DNA of 39,513 nt, from positions 1-39,513 of the forward strand of contig CASGHD010000167.1 in NCBI GenBank assembly GCA_949319575.1. The letters run 5' to 3'. Position 1 is the stretch's first letter; every line of letters starts with the position of its first letter. Below are positions 16,873 to 24,400 of the stretch, piece after piece. The DNA comes from an uncultured Anaerolineales bacterium. GTDB lineage: Bacteria; Chloroflexota; Anaerolineae; Anaerolineales; Villigracilaceae. A program made the translations under genes and the position numbers. The notes beneath the pieces were generated by a model. That model searched no databases and was not told the origin of the DNA. It worked only from the letters and a program-made list of their open reading frames with translations.

Positions 16873-18276
16873 TTACATCCATCTCCACGTTGTTCCATCT
16901 TTGCTATCTTCAATGGACACGCCCATCCCTTTGAGCTGGTCGCGGAGTTCATCCGACCGCGCCCATTGTTTTTGCTTTCGCGCTTCCGCGCGTTCGGCGA
17001 TGAGCGCGACGACCTTTGATTCGTTTTCGCTGGAGCCGGTCTTTTCTTTGAGTTGCAAGCCAAGCACGCCGGTGAGTTCACGTAAAGTTTTCTGTGCAGG
17101 TTCGAGTTGAGCATCCGTCGCGCCGTTGTCGCGGGCGGTGTTGATCGCTTTGACGAGTTCATGCAACGCGGCAAGCGCGAGCGGGGAGTTGAAGTCGTCG
17201 TCCATCGCGTTGGTGAAAGACTGACGAATCGCTTCGGCTTGCGCGGCGAGTTCGGCGGCGGTCCCAGCGGAGAGTCCGCTTGACGACGCTGACGCGGAGG
17301 CAGGCCGAAGCGCGGACTTGAGGCGATCCAACGATTTTTCGGCGGCGTCTTGGGTCTCGTCGTTGAAGATCAGCGGCGCGCGGTACGATCCCATCAGCAC
17401 GAGCATCCGCATGACATCCGCGTCGCGCGTTTTCAAAAAATCTTTGATGCTGACGATGTTGCCGAGGCTCTTGGACATTTTCTCGCCGCCGAGTTGCAAC
17501 ATGCCGTTGTGAATCCAATAGCGCGAAAATTGTTTGCCCGTGTACGATTCGGTTTGCGCGATCTCGTTTTCGTGATGCGGGAAGATCAAATCGTTGCCGC
17601 CGCCGTGAATGTCAATCTGTTCGCCGAGTTCGGCGAGGTTCATCGCGGAACATTCGATGTGCCAGCCGGGGCGTCCCTTGCCCCACGGACTGTCCCACGA
17701 AATTTCGCCGGGCTTCGCGGCTTTCCACAACGCAAAATCCATCGGATGATTTTTCGCCTCGCCCACCTCGATGCGCGCGCCGGCTTGCATATCATCCAAT
17801 TTGCGACCGGAGAGTTTGCCGTAATCTTTGTCTTCGGTGACGCTGAAATACACATCGCCATTCGAGGCGGCGTATGCGGCTTCTTTTTGGATCAGCCCTT
17901 GAATGAATTCGATGATGAGCGGCATGGTCTTGCTCACCTGCGGATTCGATGTGGCGGGAAGCACGTTCAAATTTTTCAGATCGTCCGCGTAATCTTCGAT
18001 GTAACGCTGTGAAAGTTTGAGCGGATCCTCGCCGAGTTGCTTAGCGCGGTTGATGATCTTATCGTCCACGTCGGTATAGTTCATCACGTGTTTGATGTTG
18101 TAGCCGCGATATTCGAGATAACGGCGGATGATGTCGAACACGATCGCAGACATAGCGTGACCGACATGCGCGTCGTTATACACCGTCACACCGCAGACGT
18201 ACATCTTGACCGTGTTCGGCTCGAGAGTTTGGAATTCTTCTTTTTTACGGGTGAGGGTGTTGTAGAGACGGATCAT
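16873..18276 (-). CDS. cysS: Cysteinyl-tRNA synthetase
   Basis: 467 residues, the normal length. It charges tRNA-Cys with cysteine. The class I signatures are present: HVGH as the HIGH motif (residues 37-40, after the zinc ligand Cys28 in YVCGVTVYNDA) and KMSKSLGN (about residue 265). The other zinc ligands are expected in GWHIECSAMN and HHENEIAQTES. A C-terminal DALR-type helical domain follows, with an alanine/serine-rich linker (PASASASSSGLSAG) that looks loosely constrained. ATG 18276 has CAGGT a few bases upstream. The downstream side has no clear terminator except the repeat at 16783-16842. Confidence 0.97.
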   Translation of the reverse strand: MIRLYNTLTRKKEEFQTLEPNTVKMYVCGVTVYNDAHVGHAMSAIVFDIIRRYLEYRGYNIKHVMNYTDVDDKIINRAKQLGEDPLKLSQRYIEDYADDLKNLNVLPATSNPQVSKTMPLIIEFIQGLIQKEAAYAASNGDVYFSVTEDKDYGKLSGRKLDDMQAGARIEVGEAKNHPMDFALWKAAKPGEISWDSPWGKGRPGWHIECSAMNLAELGEQIDIHGGGNDLIFPHHENEIAQTESYTGKQFSRYWIHNGMLQLGGEKMSKSLGNIVSIKDFLKTRDADVMRMLVLMGSYRAPLIFNDETQDAAEKSLDRLKSALRPASASASSSGLSAGTAAELAAQAEAIRQSFTNAMDDDFNSPLALAALHELVKAINTARDNGATDAQLEPAQKTLRELTGVLGLQLKEKTGSSENESKVVALIAERAEARKQKQWARSDELRDQLKGMGVSIEDSKDGTTWRWM

Positions 18277-18283
18277 TTTTTAC

Positions 18284-18405
18284 CTGCGGTACACAAGTAG
18301 ACAAGTACACACGTAGACAGGCACACACGTACACAAGCGCAGTCGCATTATATGTTTACCTGTCTACTTGTTTACCTGTTTACTTGTTTCCTTGTTTACT
18401 TCTTC
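18284..18405. repeat. ACAAGTAGACAAGT-type tandem inverted repeat
   Basis: The left side has short tandem words (ACAAGTAGACAAGT 18293-18306, then ACGTAGACAGGCAC). The right side has their complement (ACCTGTCTACTTGT 18358-18371, then TTTACCTGTTTACTTG). The right half reaches into the upstream minus-strand gene and supplies its last codons and stop. It may act as a long hairpin between that gene and cysS. Confidence 0.65.
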
Positions 18406-19477
18406 CTTTTCCATTATCGTCTTCCACCCGCGCGAAGATCATGCGACCCGCCGCAGTTTGGAGGACTTTGGTGACGACGACTTCTTTATATTCGCCGATG
18501 TAATCGTGACCGTTCTCCACCACCACCATCGTGCCGTCGTCCATGTAGCCCACGCCCTGACCATGTTCCTTGCCCTCCTGGAAGATGTTCAAGGTCATGC
18601 GTTCGGCGGGCAGGACAACAGACTTCACCGCGTTGGCGAGTTCGTTGATGTTGAGGATCGTCACGCCTTGCAGTTCGGCGATCTTGTTCAAATTGTAATC
18701 GTTGGTGAGGATCGGGCATTTCAACTGCTTGGCAAGCACGACGAGTTTATCGTCCACTTCGCGCACGCCTTCCGCGTTGATGTCGCTGATGCGAACGAGG
18801 ATGTTCGGCAGTTTTTGCAGTTCAGCCAGCACTTCCATGCCGCGGCGCCCGCGTTGGCGGCGCAGACCGTCTGGCGAGTCGGCGATATATTGCAGTTCGT
18901 TCAACACGAAGCGCGGGATCAAAAGCGTGCCGGGCAAAAATCCTGTTCTGGCAATGTCTGCCACGCGCCCGTCAATGATCACGCTGGTATCCAGTAAGAT
19001 GGTGCGGTTGAGATTCGTCCATGAAGACGACGAACCGCTTTCGCCGCCGCGCCCGCTCAACGTACTGAGCAGACCCATAATATCTCCCTGTCGCATGACG
19101 AACAACGAAATGCCCAGCCACGTAAACGCGATCACACCGACCAGCGGCATGATCTGACCGAAAGGTCTGGGCAGTAACGAAAGCGGAAACGCCAACAGCG
19201 CGGCGGTCAACAAGCCCACGATCATGCCGAGCAACCCGGCAAACAAAGTTTCCGCCGAGAGCCGCCCCAACCGCATACGCACCGCGCGCGCGGGACGCGT
19301 CGTCACATAGGGCGTAAGCACCAGCCCCGTGAGCGCGCCAAGCAAACCAATGATCGCCGTATAGCGGATTGATTCTGCAAAGTTGTCTCCGCCCAAACTG
19401 AACCCCCAGATGCCCGCGATAACTCCGATAAAGATCATGCCAATGATACGAAGAATAAATTCAACGCTGACTTTCAT
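18380..19477 (-). CDS. Membrane PIN-TRAM domain protein (YacL family)
   Basis: 365 residues from ATG 19477, with AAAGGAG upstream. Four N-terminal hydrophobic helices (to about residue 140) are followed by a PIN nuclease domain. It has acidic residues in TILLDTSVIIDGRVADI, FVLNELQ, DDKLVVLAKQLKCPILTND and a C-terminal TRAM RNA-binding domain (AERMTLNIFQEGKEHGQGVGY...GRMIFARVED). The family is widespread in Gram-positives and Chloroflexi and is presumed to cut or sense RNA at the membrane; the exact target is not established. The C-terminal tail (GRSKQGNK) and the stop codon are encoded by the tandem repeat at 18284-18405, so the repeat has replaced the original end. It is driven by a good promoter at 19513-19541 and probably cotranscribed with cysS. 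Confidence 0.9.
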   Translation of the reverse strand: MKVSVEFILRIIGMIFIGVIAGIWGFSLGGDNFAESIRYTAIIGLLGALTGLVLTPYVTTRPARAVRMRLGRLSAETLFAGLLGMIVGLLTAALLAFPLSLLPRPFGQIMPLVGVIAFTWLGISLFVMRQGDIMGLLSTLSGRGGESGSSSSWTNLNRTILLDTSVIIDGRVADIARTGFLPGTLLIPRFVLNELQYIADSPDGLRRQRGRRGMEVLAELQKLPNILVRISDINAEGVREVDDKLVVLAKQLKCPILTNDYNLNKIAELQGVTILNINELANAVKSVVLPAERMTLNIFQEGKEHGQGVGYMDDGTMVVVENGHDYIGEYKEVVVTKVLQTAAGRMIFARVEDDNGKGRSKQGNK

Positions 19478-19512
19478 AAATAACTCCTTTGATAAAGTGC
19501 GAATAATGATGG

Positions 19513-19541
19513 ATGATAGCACGGCAGAGATGGCTAGTCAA
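19513..19541 (-). promoter_or_regulatory. Sigma-70-like promoter of the PIN-TRAM gene
   Basis: Minus strand: -35 TTGACT (19541-19536), 17-bp spacer, -10 TATCAT (19518-19513). The predicted leader is about 29 nt and contains AAAGGAG. Confidence 0.65.
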
Positions 19542-19562
19542 ATAGACATTCGGCGGAGTTGT

Positions 19563-19568
19563 TATAAT
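19563..19568 (+). promoter_or_regulatory. -10 box upstream of moaA
   Basis: A perfect TATAAT on the plus strand 47 bases before the moaA ATG. No convincing -35 is seen at the right distance. The leader would be about 40 nt and has no obvious ribosome-binding site. It is not long enough for a Moco riboswitch. Confidence 0.4.
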
Positions 19569-19615
19569 GGACGAACGCTTCATTCGACGTGGATGCCTGT
19601 CTCTAACCCTCAACC

Positions 19616-20620
19616 ATGAACCTCACTGACGCCTTAAACCGCCCCCTGCGCGACCTGCGCATTTCCGTCACCGACCGCTGCAACTTCCGTTGTGTGTATT
19701 GTATGCCGAAGGAAATCTTCGGCTCCGAGTACCCCTACCTGCCGCACAGCGAAGTGTTGACCTTCGAAGAGATCGCGCGGCTGGCGCGCATGTTCGTCCG
19801 GCATGGCGTGAAAAAGATTCGCCTCACCGGCGGCGAACCCCTCGTCCGCAAGGATGTGTACCGACTCGTGAAAATGCTCGCGGAGATTCCCGACCTCGAC
19901 CTCACACTCACAACCAACGGCGCGTTATTGGCGAGGCAGGCTCAGGCGTTGAAAGACGCGGGCTTGAAACGCGTCACCGTAAGTTTGGATTCGCTTGACG
20001 ATGAAACTTTCAAAGCGATGAACGACGTGAACTTCCCAGTGGCGAAAGTGATCGAGGGGATGGAAACAGCCTCACTCGTCGGGTTGGAACCGATCAAAGT
20101 CAACATGGTGGTCAAGCGCGGGATGAACGAATCCAGCATTTTACCGATGGCGCGCTTCTTCCGCGAGAAGGGCTACATCCTGCGCTTCATCGAATACATG
20201 GACGTGGGTCACACCAACGGCTGGCGCATGGACGATGTGGTGTCGTCGGCGGAGATCGTCAAAATCATTTCCGCCGAGATGCCGCTCGAACCCGTTGACC
20301 CCAACTATCGCGGCGAGGTTGCCGAACGCTGGCGTTACACAGACGGGAGCGGCGAGATCGGAGTCGTGTCATCGGTGACGCGCGCGTTCTGCCGCGATTG
20401 CAACCGCGCGCGCATTTCCGCCGAGGGAAAACTTTATACTTGTTTATTTGCGATCAAAGGTCACGATCTGAAATCGCTCCTGCGAAGCGGCGCATCGGAT
20501 GAGGAAATCTCTGAAATGATCGCGCGCGTCTGGGGCAAGCGCGACGACCGCTACTCTGAACTTCGCTCTGAAAATACGATAGACCTGCCCAAAGTGGAAA
20601 TGTCTCACATCGGCGGGTAA
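19616..20620 (+). CDS. moaA: GTP 3',8-cyclase, first step of molybdopterin synthesis
   Basis: 334 residues, a radical SAM enzyme that with MoaC turns GTP into cyclic pyranopterin monophosphate. The SAM cluster motif is [11 protein letters not shown] (Cys22, Cys26, Cys29). The second [4Fe-4S] site is in [19 protein letters not shown] (about 257-275), and the protein ends with the essential C-terminal Gly-Gly (SHIGG). [12 protein letters not shown] matches the family's SAM-binding GGE motif. The length is normal. No moaC, moaD or moaE follows, so the pathway is scattered in this genome. The Moco sulfurase-like gene at 8672 suggests use of a sulfurated Moco enzyme. The start ATG has a weak ribosome-binding site. 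Confidence 0.97.
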   Translation: MNLTDALNRPLRDLRISVTDRCNFRCVYCMPKEIFGSEYPYLPHSEVLTFEEIARLARMFVRHGVKKIRLTGGEPLVRKDVYRLVKMLAEIPDLDLTLTTNGALLARQAQALKDAGLKRVTVSLDSLDDETFKAMNDVNFPVAKVIEGMETASLVGLEPIKVNMVVKRGMNESSILPMARFFREKGYILRFIEYMDVGHTNGWRMDDVVSSAEIVKIISAEMPLEPVDPNYRGEVAERWRYTDGSGEIGVVSSVTRAFCRDCNRARISAEGKLYTCLFAIKGHDLKSLLRSGASDEEISEMIARVWGKRDDRYSELRSENTIDLPKVEMSHIGG

Positions 20621-20626
20621 CCTATG

Positions 20627-20704
20627 TCATTGCGAGGGCGCTTCAGCGCCCGAAGCAATCCCCTCCTATCATGGAGATTGCTTCGCTCCGCTCGCAACGA
20701 CATG
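20627..20704. repeat. TCATTGCGAG...CTCGCAACGA palindromic element
   Basis: Ends TCATTGCGAG (20627-20636) and CTCGCAACGA (20691-20700) pair with one mismatch. Inside, GAAGCAAT pairs with ATTGCTTC, and GGGCGC/GCGCCC forms a small hairpin. This wording is a known dispersed palindrome in many bacterial genomes. It fills the gap between moaA and the HAD gene. Confidence 0.75.
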
Positions 20705-20717
20705 ACTTGGAGTCTTC

Positions 20718-21443
20718 ATGCCCTCAAACGGAATCAAAGCCATCTTCTTCGACTTCGACGGAACGCTCCGTCACAACATCCCCGGCGGGGGGAAAATTTT
20801 CTCGCAACACGTCCGCTCGCTTGGCGTCGAATTCAACGATGAGGATTTTCATCGCGCCATGCGCTGGGAATTCGCGTACTGGGCGAACTCCGCCGACTTG
20901 CTCGATGACTTCAAAAAGCACGAGGGCGAAAACGAAAAGTTCTGGGTCAATTACAGTGTTCGCCGCCTCGTTGCGTTGGGCATCCCTCCCAGAAAATCAA
21001 AATCGCTCGCGCCGAAAGTTTCCGCCTACATGCAAGAGTTTTACACGCCCGAAAGCATCGTCCCCGACGATGTGAAGAAAACTTTGGGGAAATTGAAGAA
21101 ACAAGGATACATCCTCGCGGTCATTTCGAACCGCAGTGAGTCGTTCGCCGAGGAACTCGAATCGCACGGCATCGGCGGCTTCTTCCATTTCTCGCTCGCC
21201 GGCGGCGAAGTGAATTCGTTCAAACCCGAGCCTGAGATTTTCCAACACGCCCTCCAACGCGTGGCAGGACTCGTCGCGCGCGAAACGATCTACGTGGGCG
21301 ACAATTATTATGCCGATATCGTCGGCTCGCGTCGCGCCGGACTTCGGCCTGTTCTTTTCGACCCCAGCGGATTCTTCCCCGAAGCAGATTGCGCCGTCAT
21401 CAAATCGTTCGATGAATTGATTCCAGCGATCAAGAATTTGTAG
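20718..21443 (+). CDS. HAD-superfamily hydrolase
   Basis: 241 residues, ATG 20718 with GGAG eight bases before. The four HAD motifs are visible: DFDGTL with the nucleophile Asp12 and Asp14; ISNRSE (motif II Ser/Asn area, about 137); the lysine in SFKPEPEIF (motif III, about 167); and GDNYYADIVG (motif IV, about 193-202). An alpha-helical C1 cap lies between motifs I and II (residues 20-100). It is most like phosphoglycolate phosphatase or pyrophosphatase-type HADs acting on a small phosphorylated metabolite, but the substrate cannot be read off. The 97-bp gap from moaA holds a palindromic repeat, so a shared transcript is possible but unproven. Confidence 0.85.
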   Translation: MPSNGIKAIFFDFDGTLRHNIPGGGKIFSQHVRSLGVEFNDEDFHRAMRWEFAYWANSADLLDDFKKHEGENEKFWVNYSVRRLVALGIPPRKSKSLAPKVSAYMQEFYTPESIVPDDVKKTLGKLKKQGYILAVISNRSESFAEELESHGIGGFFHFSLAGGEVNSFKPEPEIFQHALQRVAGLVARETIYVGDNYYADIVGSRRAGLRPVLFDPSGFFPEADCAVIKSFDELIPAIKNL

Positions 21444-21833
21444 AGGCGGGGTAATCCCGTTCCTGCGCTTTATTGTAGAACGCAGACAAACGCGGATTTT
21501 TAAAAACAGACCAGAAAAAGTTTTTTTACCAGCGTTTCCTCTGCCCTTGTACGGCTTAAGCCGCACGGCGCAAGTGTCTGCGTCCCATTTAAAAAACCGT
21601 CAGGTAGGTAAAAAATCTTAGAGAGTGTTTCTTAATCACTTTTTTTGACACGGACAGCGCGGATTACACTGAAATTCACGGAAAAGAGCATTTAAAAAAA
21701 TGTTTTTTCTCCGTGATGTCCGTGAAATCCGCGTACAAAAAAAGATGACACAGACTTAAGAAACAGTCTCTTAGTGTTCTCTGTGGCGGAGGCTCTTTTT
21801 TATGTCTTTCACCAAGGAGTCTCAGCCGGCAGA
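21444..21833. other. 390-bp gene-free stretch with repeat remnants
   Basis: Between two convergent genes. It holds a half repeat near 21480 (AACGCAGACAAACGCGGATTT), the TIR element at 21617-21774, and a TCTCTGTGGCGG half motif near 21780. No open frame with a ribosome-binding site and no RNA gene is recognised. Confidence 0.7.
21617..21774 (+). mobile_element. MITE-like element, copy 1, 158 bp
   Basis: 19-bp imperfect terminal inverted repeats: CTTAGAGAGTGTTTCTTAA (21617-21635) and TTAAGAAACAGTCTCTTAG (21756-21774). The interior is a long hairpin built on CACGGA, CGCGGAT and AATCCGCG words. A copy in reverse orientation lies at 31641-31796 and aligns along its whole length. No target duplication is visible. 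There is no coding capacity, so any transposition would need enzymes from elsewhere. Confidence 0.7.
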
Positions 21834-22733
21834 TTAAGCAGTATTCAGTTCATCGAAGGCGGATTGGATTTTATCTTCCGCGAGATTTTCCAGCGGAGGT
21901 CTCACCGCCCAGCGCGGTAAACCATGCAATCGGTGCATCAATGCTTTCAAGGCGGGCGGGAATGGCAAATACTTCTCAAGAATATGGCGCTTCTCGGTTG
22001 CCCGCGCCTGCGCCAGACTGGGGTCTTTTCCGTCCCGTATCAAATCCCACACTTCGCGCAGATCGGGCGAGATCAAATTGGCAGGCGCGGTGATGCAACC
22101 CGCCGCATGATGCTCCATTGCCATTTGCAAATACGAATCGGTGCCGTTCAACACAAGCAACTCTGAGCCGAAGGCGTCGCCAACGCTTCGCGCAAAATCG
22201 GCGTCGTGCGACGAATCCTTGACGCCGGCAAACTGATCGGGAAACGCATTTTTCAGCCGCTTGAGCAATGGGATGGAAAACCCGACTCCGATCAACGGGG
22301 GAATGTGATACCCGATGAGGAATTTTTCCGCAGGGACGGCTTTGCGAATCACCTCGCTGAACCAATTGAATAACCCGTCGTCGGTTGCCTTGCGGAAGTA
22401 GTACGGCGGCAGAACCAGCACAGCGTCATACCCCAGGTCGAACGCAGATTTTGTCAACTCGATGGTCTCCGTCAGGCTGGGGGTGCCGGTGCCGGCGATC
22501 AGGCGGCTTCCCGCCGGTCGATTCTCTTTGAGCGCGCGCATCACCTCCCCGCGTTCTTTTGAGGAGAACGACGGTCCCTCGCCGGTGGTGCCGAAGAGGA
22601 CAACGCCGTGACAGCCTCGGGAGGCGAGAAAATTTGCCAGGGCTGGAACAGAATCAAGGTCGAGAGTGGAATCGTCTTTGAGCGGCGTGACTGCCGCAGC
22701 GTATACGCCGGCGAGCGGGTGGGCTGAGATCAT
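21834..22733 (-). CDS. DHDPS/NAL-family class I aldolase, substrate unknown
   Basis: 299 residues with the full TIM-barrel layout of the dihydrodipicolinate synthase/N-acetylneuraminate lyase family: VYAAAVTPLKDDSTLDLD at the start, GTTGEGPS (about 50), YDAVLVLPPYYFR, the catalytic tyrosine in LIGYHIPP (about 145), and the Schiff-base lysine in FAGVKDSS (about 172). The tyrosine context is YHIPP instead of the usual YNVP, and no arginine follows in the place where DapA holds its substrate carboxylate. True lysine-pathway DapA is therefore doubtful, and a sugar-acid or other pyruvate-type aldolase is more likely. It starts two bases after the upstream ParB-like gene, with GGAG before ATG 22733, and is the last gene of that operon. 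Confidence 0.8.
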   Translation of the reverse strand: MISAHPLAGVYAAAVTPLKDDSTLDLDSVPALANFLASRGCHGVVLFGTTGEGPSFSSKERGEVMRALKENRPAGSRLIAGTGTPSLTETIELTKSAFDLGYDAVLVLPPYYFRKATDDGLFNWFSEVIRKAVPAEKFLIGYHIPPLIGVGFSIPLLKRLKNAFPDQFAGVKDSSHDADFARSVGDAFGSELLVLNGTDSYLQMAMEHHAAGCITAPANLISPDLREVWDLIRDGKDPSLAQARATEKRHILEKYLPFPPALKALMHRLHGLPRWAVRPPLENLAEDKIQSAFDELNTA

Positions 22734-22735
22734 GT

Positions 22736-23632
22736 TTATTTCTTCTCCGTTTTTTGTTTATTCTTGTTCACTGCCGCCGCTTGATTGCCCTTGATACCGA
22801 AAAAGTCTCGCGCGGCGGCATCGGGCGGTTGCAAAGGCATGCCTTCCTGCGACTCCAGGTAATGTTGGTGATCGAGGACCCAGAGGTAGAGGTCGCCTTC
22901 GGTTTTGTCTGGAAATTCCTTGATAATGTTCGTTTCGCGGATGACGCGCACGATCGGCATGTACACGTGATCGTGCCAGTGGTTGATCGCTTCTTCTTCG
23001 GAGATATCGCGCTTCCAATCCAGCCCCATGAAGTAACGATGGACGGCGATGTGTTCCAACATGCGCTCGAATCCATCCGGGATGGTGAGTTTGATGTTTG
23101 CCTCAGGCTTAAGCTTATCCAGCGACGTGCGTTCGAGGAAGTGAACTTTGTCGTGGATGATCTCCAGGTCTTCGGGGCGGATATCCGGCGTGATATTCAC
23201 GCGCGTCGAGCATTCGCGCACCTCGGCGTCGATAAACAATTGATTTTGTTTGCGCGCCACCGAAACCCGGTGGTGACCGTCGACAACAAAGTAGACCTGC
23301 CCGACCTTATATAACACCACCGGCGGCAGGCTCACATCTTCGTAGAACGCGCGGTTGACGCTTTGCCAGCGCGCGGAAAGGGTGTTGGATGCGGGCATGA
23401 ACACGCGGTCGAACTCGTGGTAGCGGTTCAGGCTTCCGGCGATCTGATCGACGCGCACAGTTTGCACGCCGCGATAAATGGGACCGCCAATATGCAGTTT
23501 CTCCTTGATATCGTCGTAGGAGAGCAGTGTCGTTCGTTGACCGGAGAGCGAATCCCAGACGCGGTGCATGAACGCTTTGAAGCGCGCCTGTTGAAAATCG
23601 GCTTGTGTTTTGTCGTCTAATGGAGTAGTCAT
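22736..23632 (-). CDS. ParB-like fold protein of unknown function
   Basis: 298 residues. A ParB/Srx-type segment is clear: VQTVRVDQIAGS followed by VYFVVDGHHRVSVARKQNQ (about 113-131), the box that binds nucleotide in ParB-like proteins. The downstream half contains LEHIAVHRYFMGLDWKRDI, HWHDHVYMPIVRVIRE and FPDKTEGDLYLWVLDHQHYLE, a conserved but unassigned module I know from other Chloroflexota and actinobacterial ParB-like proteins. There is no helix-turn-helix DNA-binding domain, so chromosome partitioning is unlikely. The C-terminus is Lys/Asn/Gln-rich (AAAVNKNKQKTEKK). It has tight spacing with both neighbours (8 and 2 bp), so the three genes form one operon. Confidence 0.75.
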   Translation of the reverse strand: MTTPLDDKTQADFQQARFKAFMHRVWDSLSGQRTTLLSYDDIKEKLHIGGPIYRGVQTVRVDQIAGSLNRYHEFDRVFMPASNTLSARWQSVNRAFYEDVSLPPVVLYKVGQVYFVVDGHHRVSVARKQNQLFIDAEVRECSTRVNITPDIRPEDLEIIHDKVHFLERTSLDKLKPEANIKLTIPDGFERMLEHIAVHRYFMGLDWKRDISEEEAINHWHDHVYMPIVRVIRETNIIKEFPDKTEGDLYLWVLDHQHYLESQEGMPLQPPDAAARDFFGIKGNQAAAVNKNKQKTEKK

Positions 23633-23640
23633 GGTTCGTG

Positions 23641-24267
23641 TTAGTGATGCGCTTCCACTACTTTGTAAGGAAAGATGTTCATGATTGTTGTCAGTCCGCG
23701 CCTCGTTTCGGATGGGGAAAGGTTGCGCCGTTGGAAATGGGTGTGACCATGGAAATGATAGCGCGGCTTGGCAATTCGGAGAATCCAGTTGATGGCGTGG
23801 ATGCCGCGATGCGCCTGCGATTCCTCATCGTGGATGCCGAAGGGAGGCGAGTGCGTGACGAGAATGTCGAGAGCGCGTCCGAATTTCACCCGGCTGACGA
23901 GTAAGGCGGGGAGCAGGCGAAAGGCTCTGAAGTACGCTTCCATCTGACTATATTGGTTTACGCCATCCGGGCGATAGCGGATGGAGCCGCCGAAGCCGCC
24001 GATCAAAAAACGTTTGTGGCGGATCAGTTTCAAGTCGATGTTTGAACCGCCCTCCGCATGGGCGAGTGGATTTGCCGGGCTGAATGCGGGGTCGTGGTTC
24101 CCCGGCACATAGAACAAGGGGACGTTCAACATGCTGACGATATTTTCCAGGTAGGTGTAAGGCAGGTCGCCGCACCCCACGATGAGCTCTACATCTTTGA
24201 AATGACCGCTCACGCACAAATTATACAAACGTTCAACCACTTCATCGCTGACGGCGAGGATTTTCAC
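23641..24267 (-). CDS. Calcineurin-like metallophosphoesterase
   Basis: About 208 residues from the GTG at 24267 (VKILAVSDEVVERLY). The upstream open frame is not conserved in kind. Metal-binding motifs are GCGDLPYTYLE (Asp), VPGNHDP (Asn/His), LVTHSPPFG and FHGHTHFQ. The first motif, normally DxH, reads SDE, as in several YfcE-like branches. The substrate could be a phosphodiester or cyclic nucleotide; nothing here decides. No ribosome-binding site precedes the GTG, but CACAAT (24280-24275) lies seven bases upstream, so a leaderless start is possible. It is the first gene of the operon with the ParB-like and aldolase genes. Confidence 0.8.
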   Translation of the reverse strand: MKILAVSDEVVERLYNLCVSGHFKDVELIVGCGDLPYTYLENIVSMLNVPLFYVPGNHDPAFSPANPLAHAEGGSNIDLKLIRHKRFLIGGFGGSIRYRPDGVNQYSQMEAYFRAFRLLPALLVSRVKFGRALDILVTHSPPFGIHDEESQAHRGIHAINWILRIAKPRYHFHGHTHFQRRNLSPSETRRGLTTIMNIFPYKVVEAHH

Positions 24268-24349
24268 AACTGGTATTGTGCCGCAGAATGAAAAACTGTG
24301 CAAGGCAAAATAGCAATCTACGAATTTGAAAGTACGTGGGTTTGGGTAG

Positions 24350-24378
24350 TTGTCAAACAAAGCGTGGCAAACTATAAT
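24350..24378 (+). promoter_or_regulatory. Near-consensus promoter of the kinase operon
   Basis: -35 TTGTCA (24350-24355), 17-bp spacer, -10 TATAAT (24373-24378). The expected start is near 24385, leaving a leader of about 16 nt that contains AGGAG (24389-24393). The -35 lies in TTGTCAA, whose complement is TTGACA, so it could also act as a -35 towards the divergent metallophosphoesterase. Confidence 0.8.
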
Positions 24379-24400
24379 TTACCAACCTAGGAGACCAGTT

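Noticed and set aside
18284-18405. CRISPR-like array of short repeats
   Set aside because: The units are only about 7-14 bp, imperfect and directly adjacent without spacers, and no cas genes are near.
19569-19615. Molybdenum-cofactor riboswitch before moaA
   Set aside because: The leader is only about 40 nt and shows no extended fold; such riboswitches are well over 100 nt.
22736-23632. Chromosome-partitioning ParB
   Set aside because: No helix-turn-helix domain, no parA neighbour and no parS-like site nearby.
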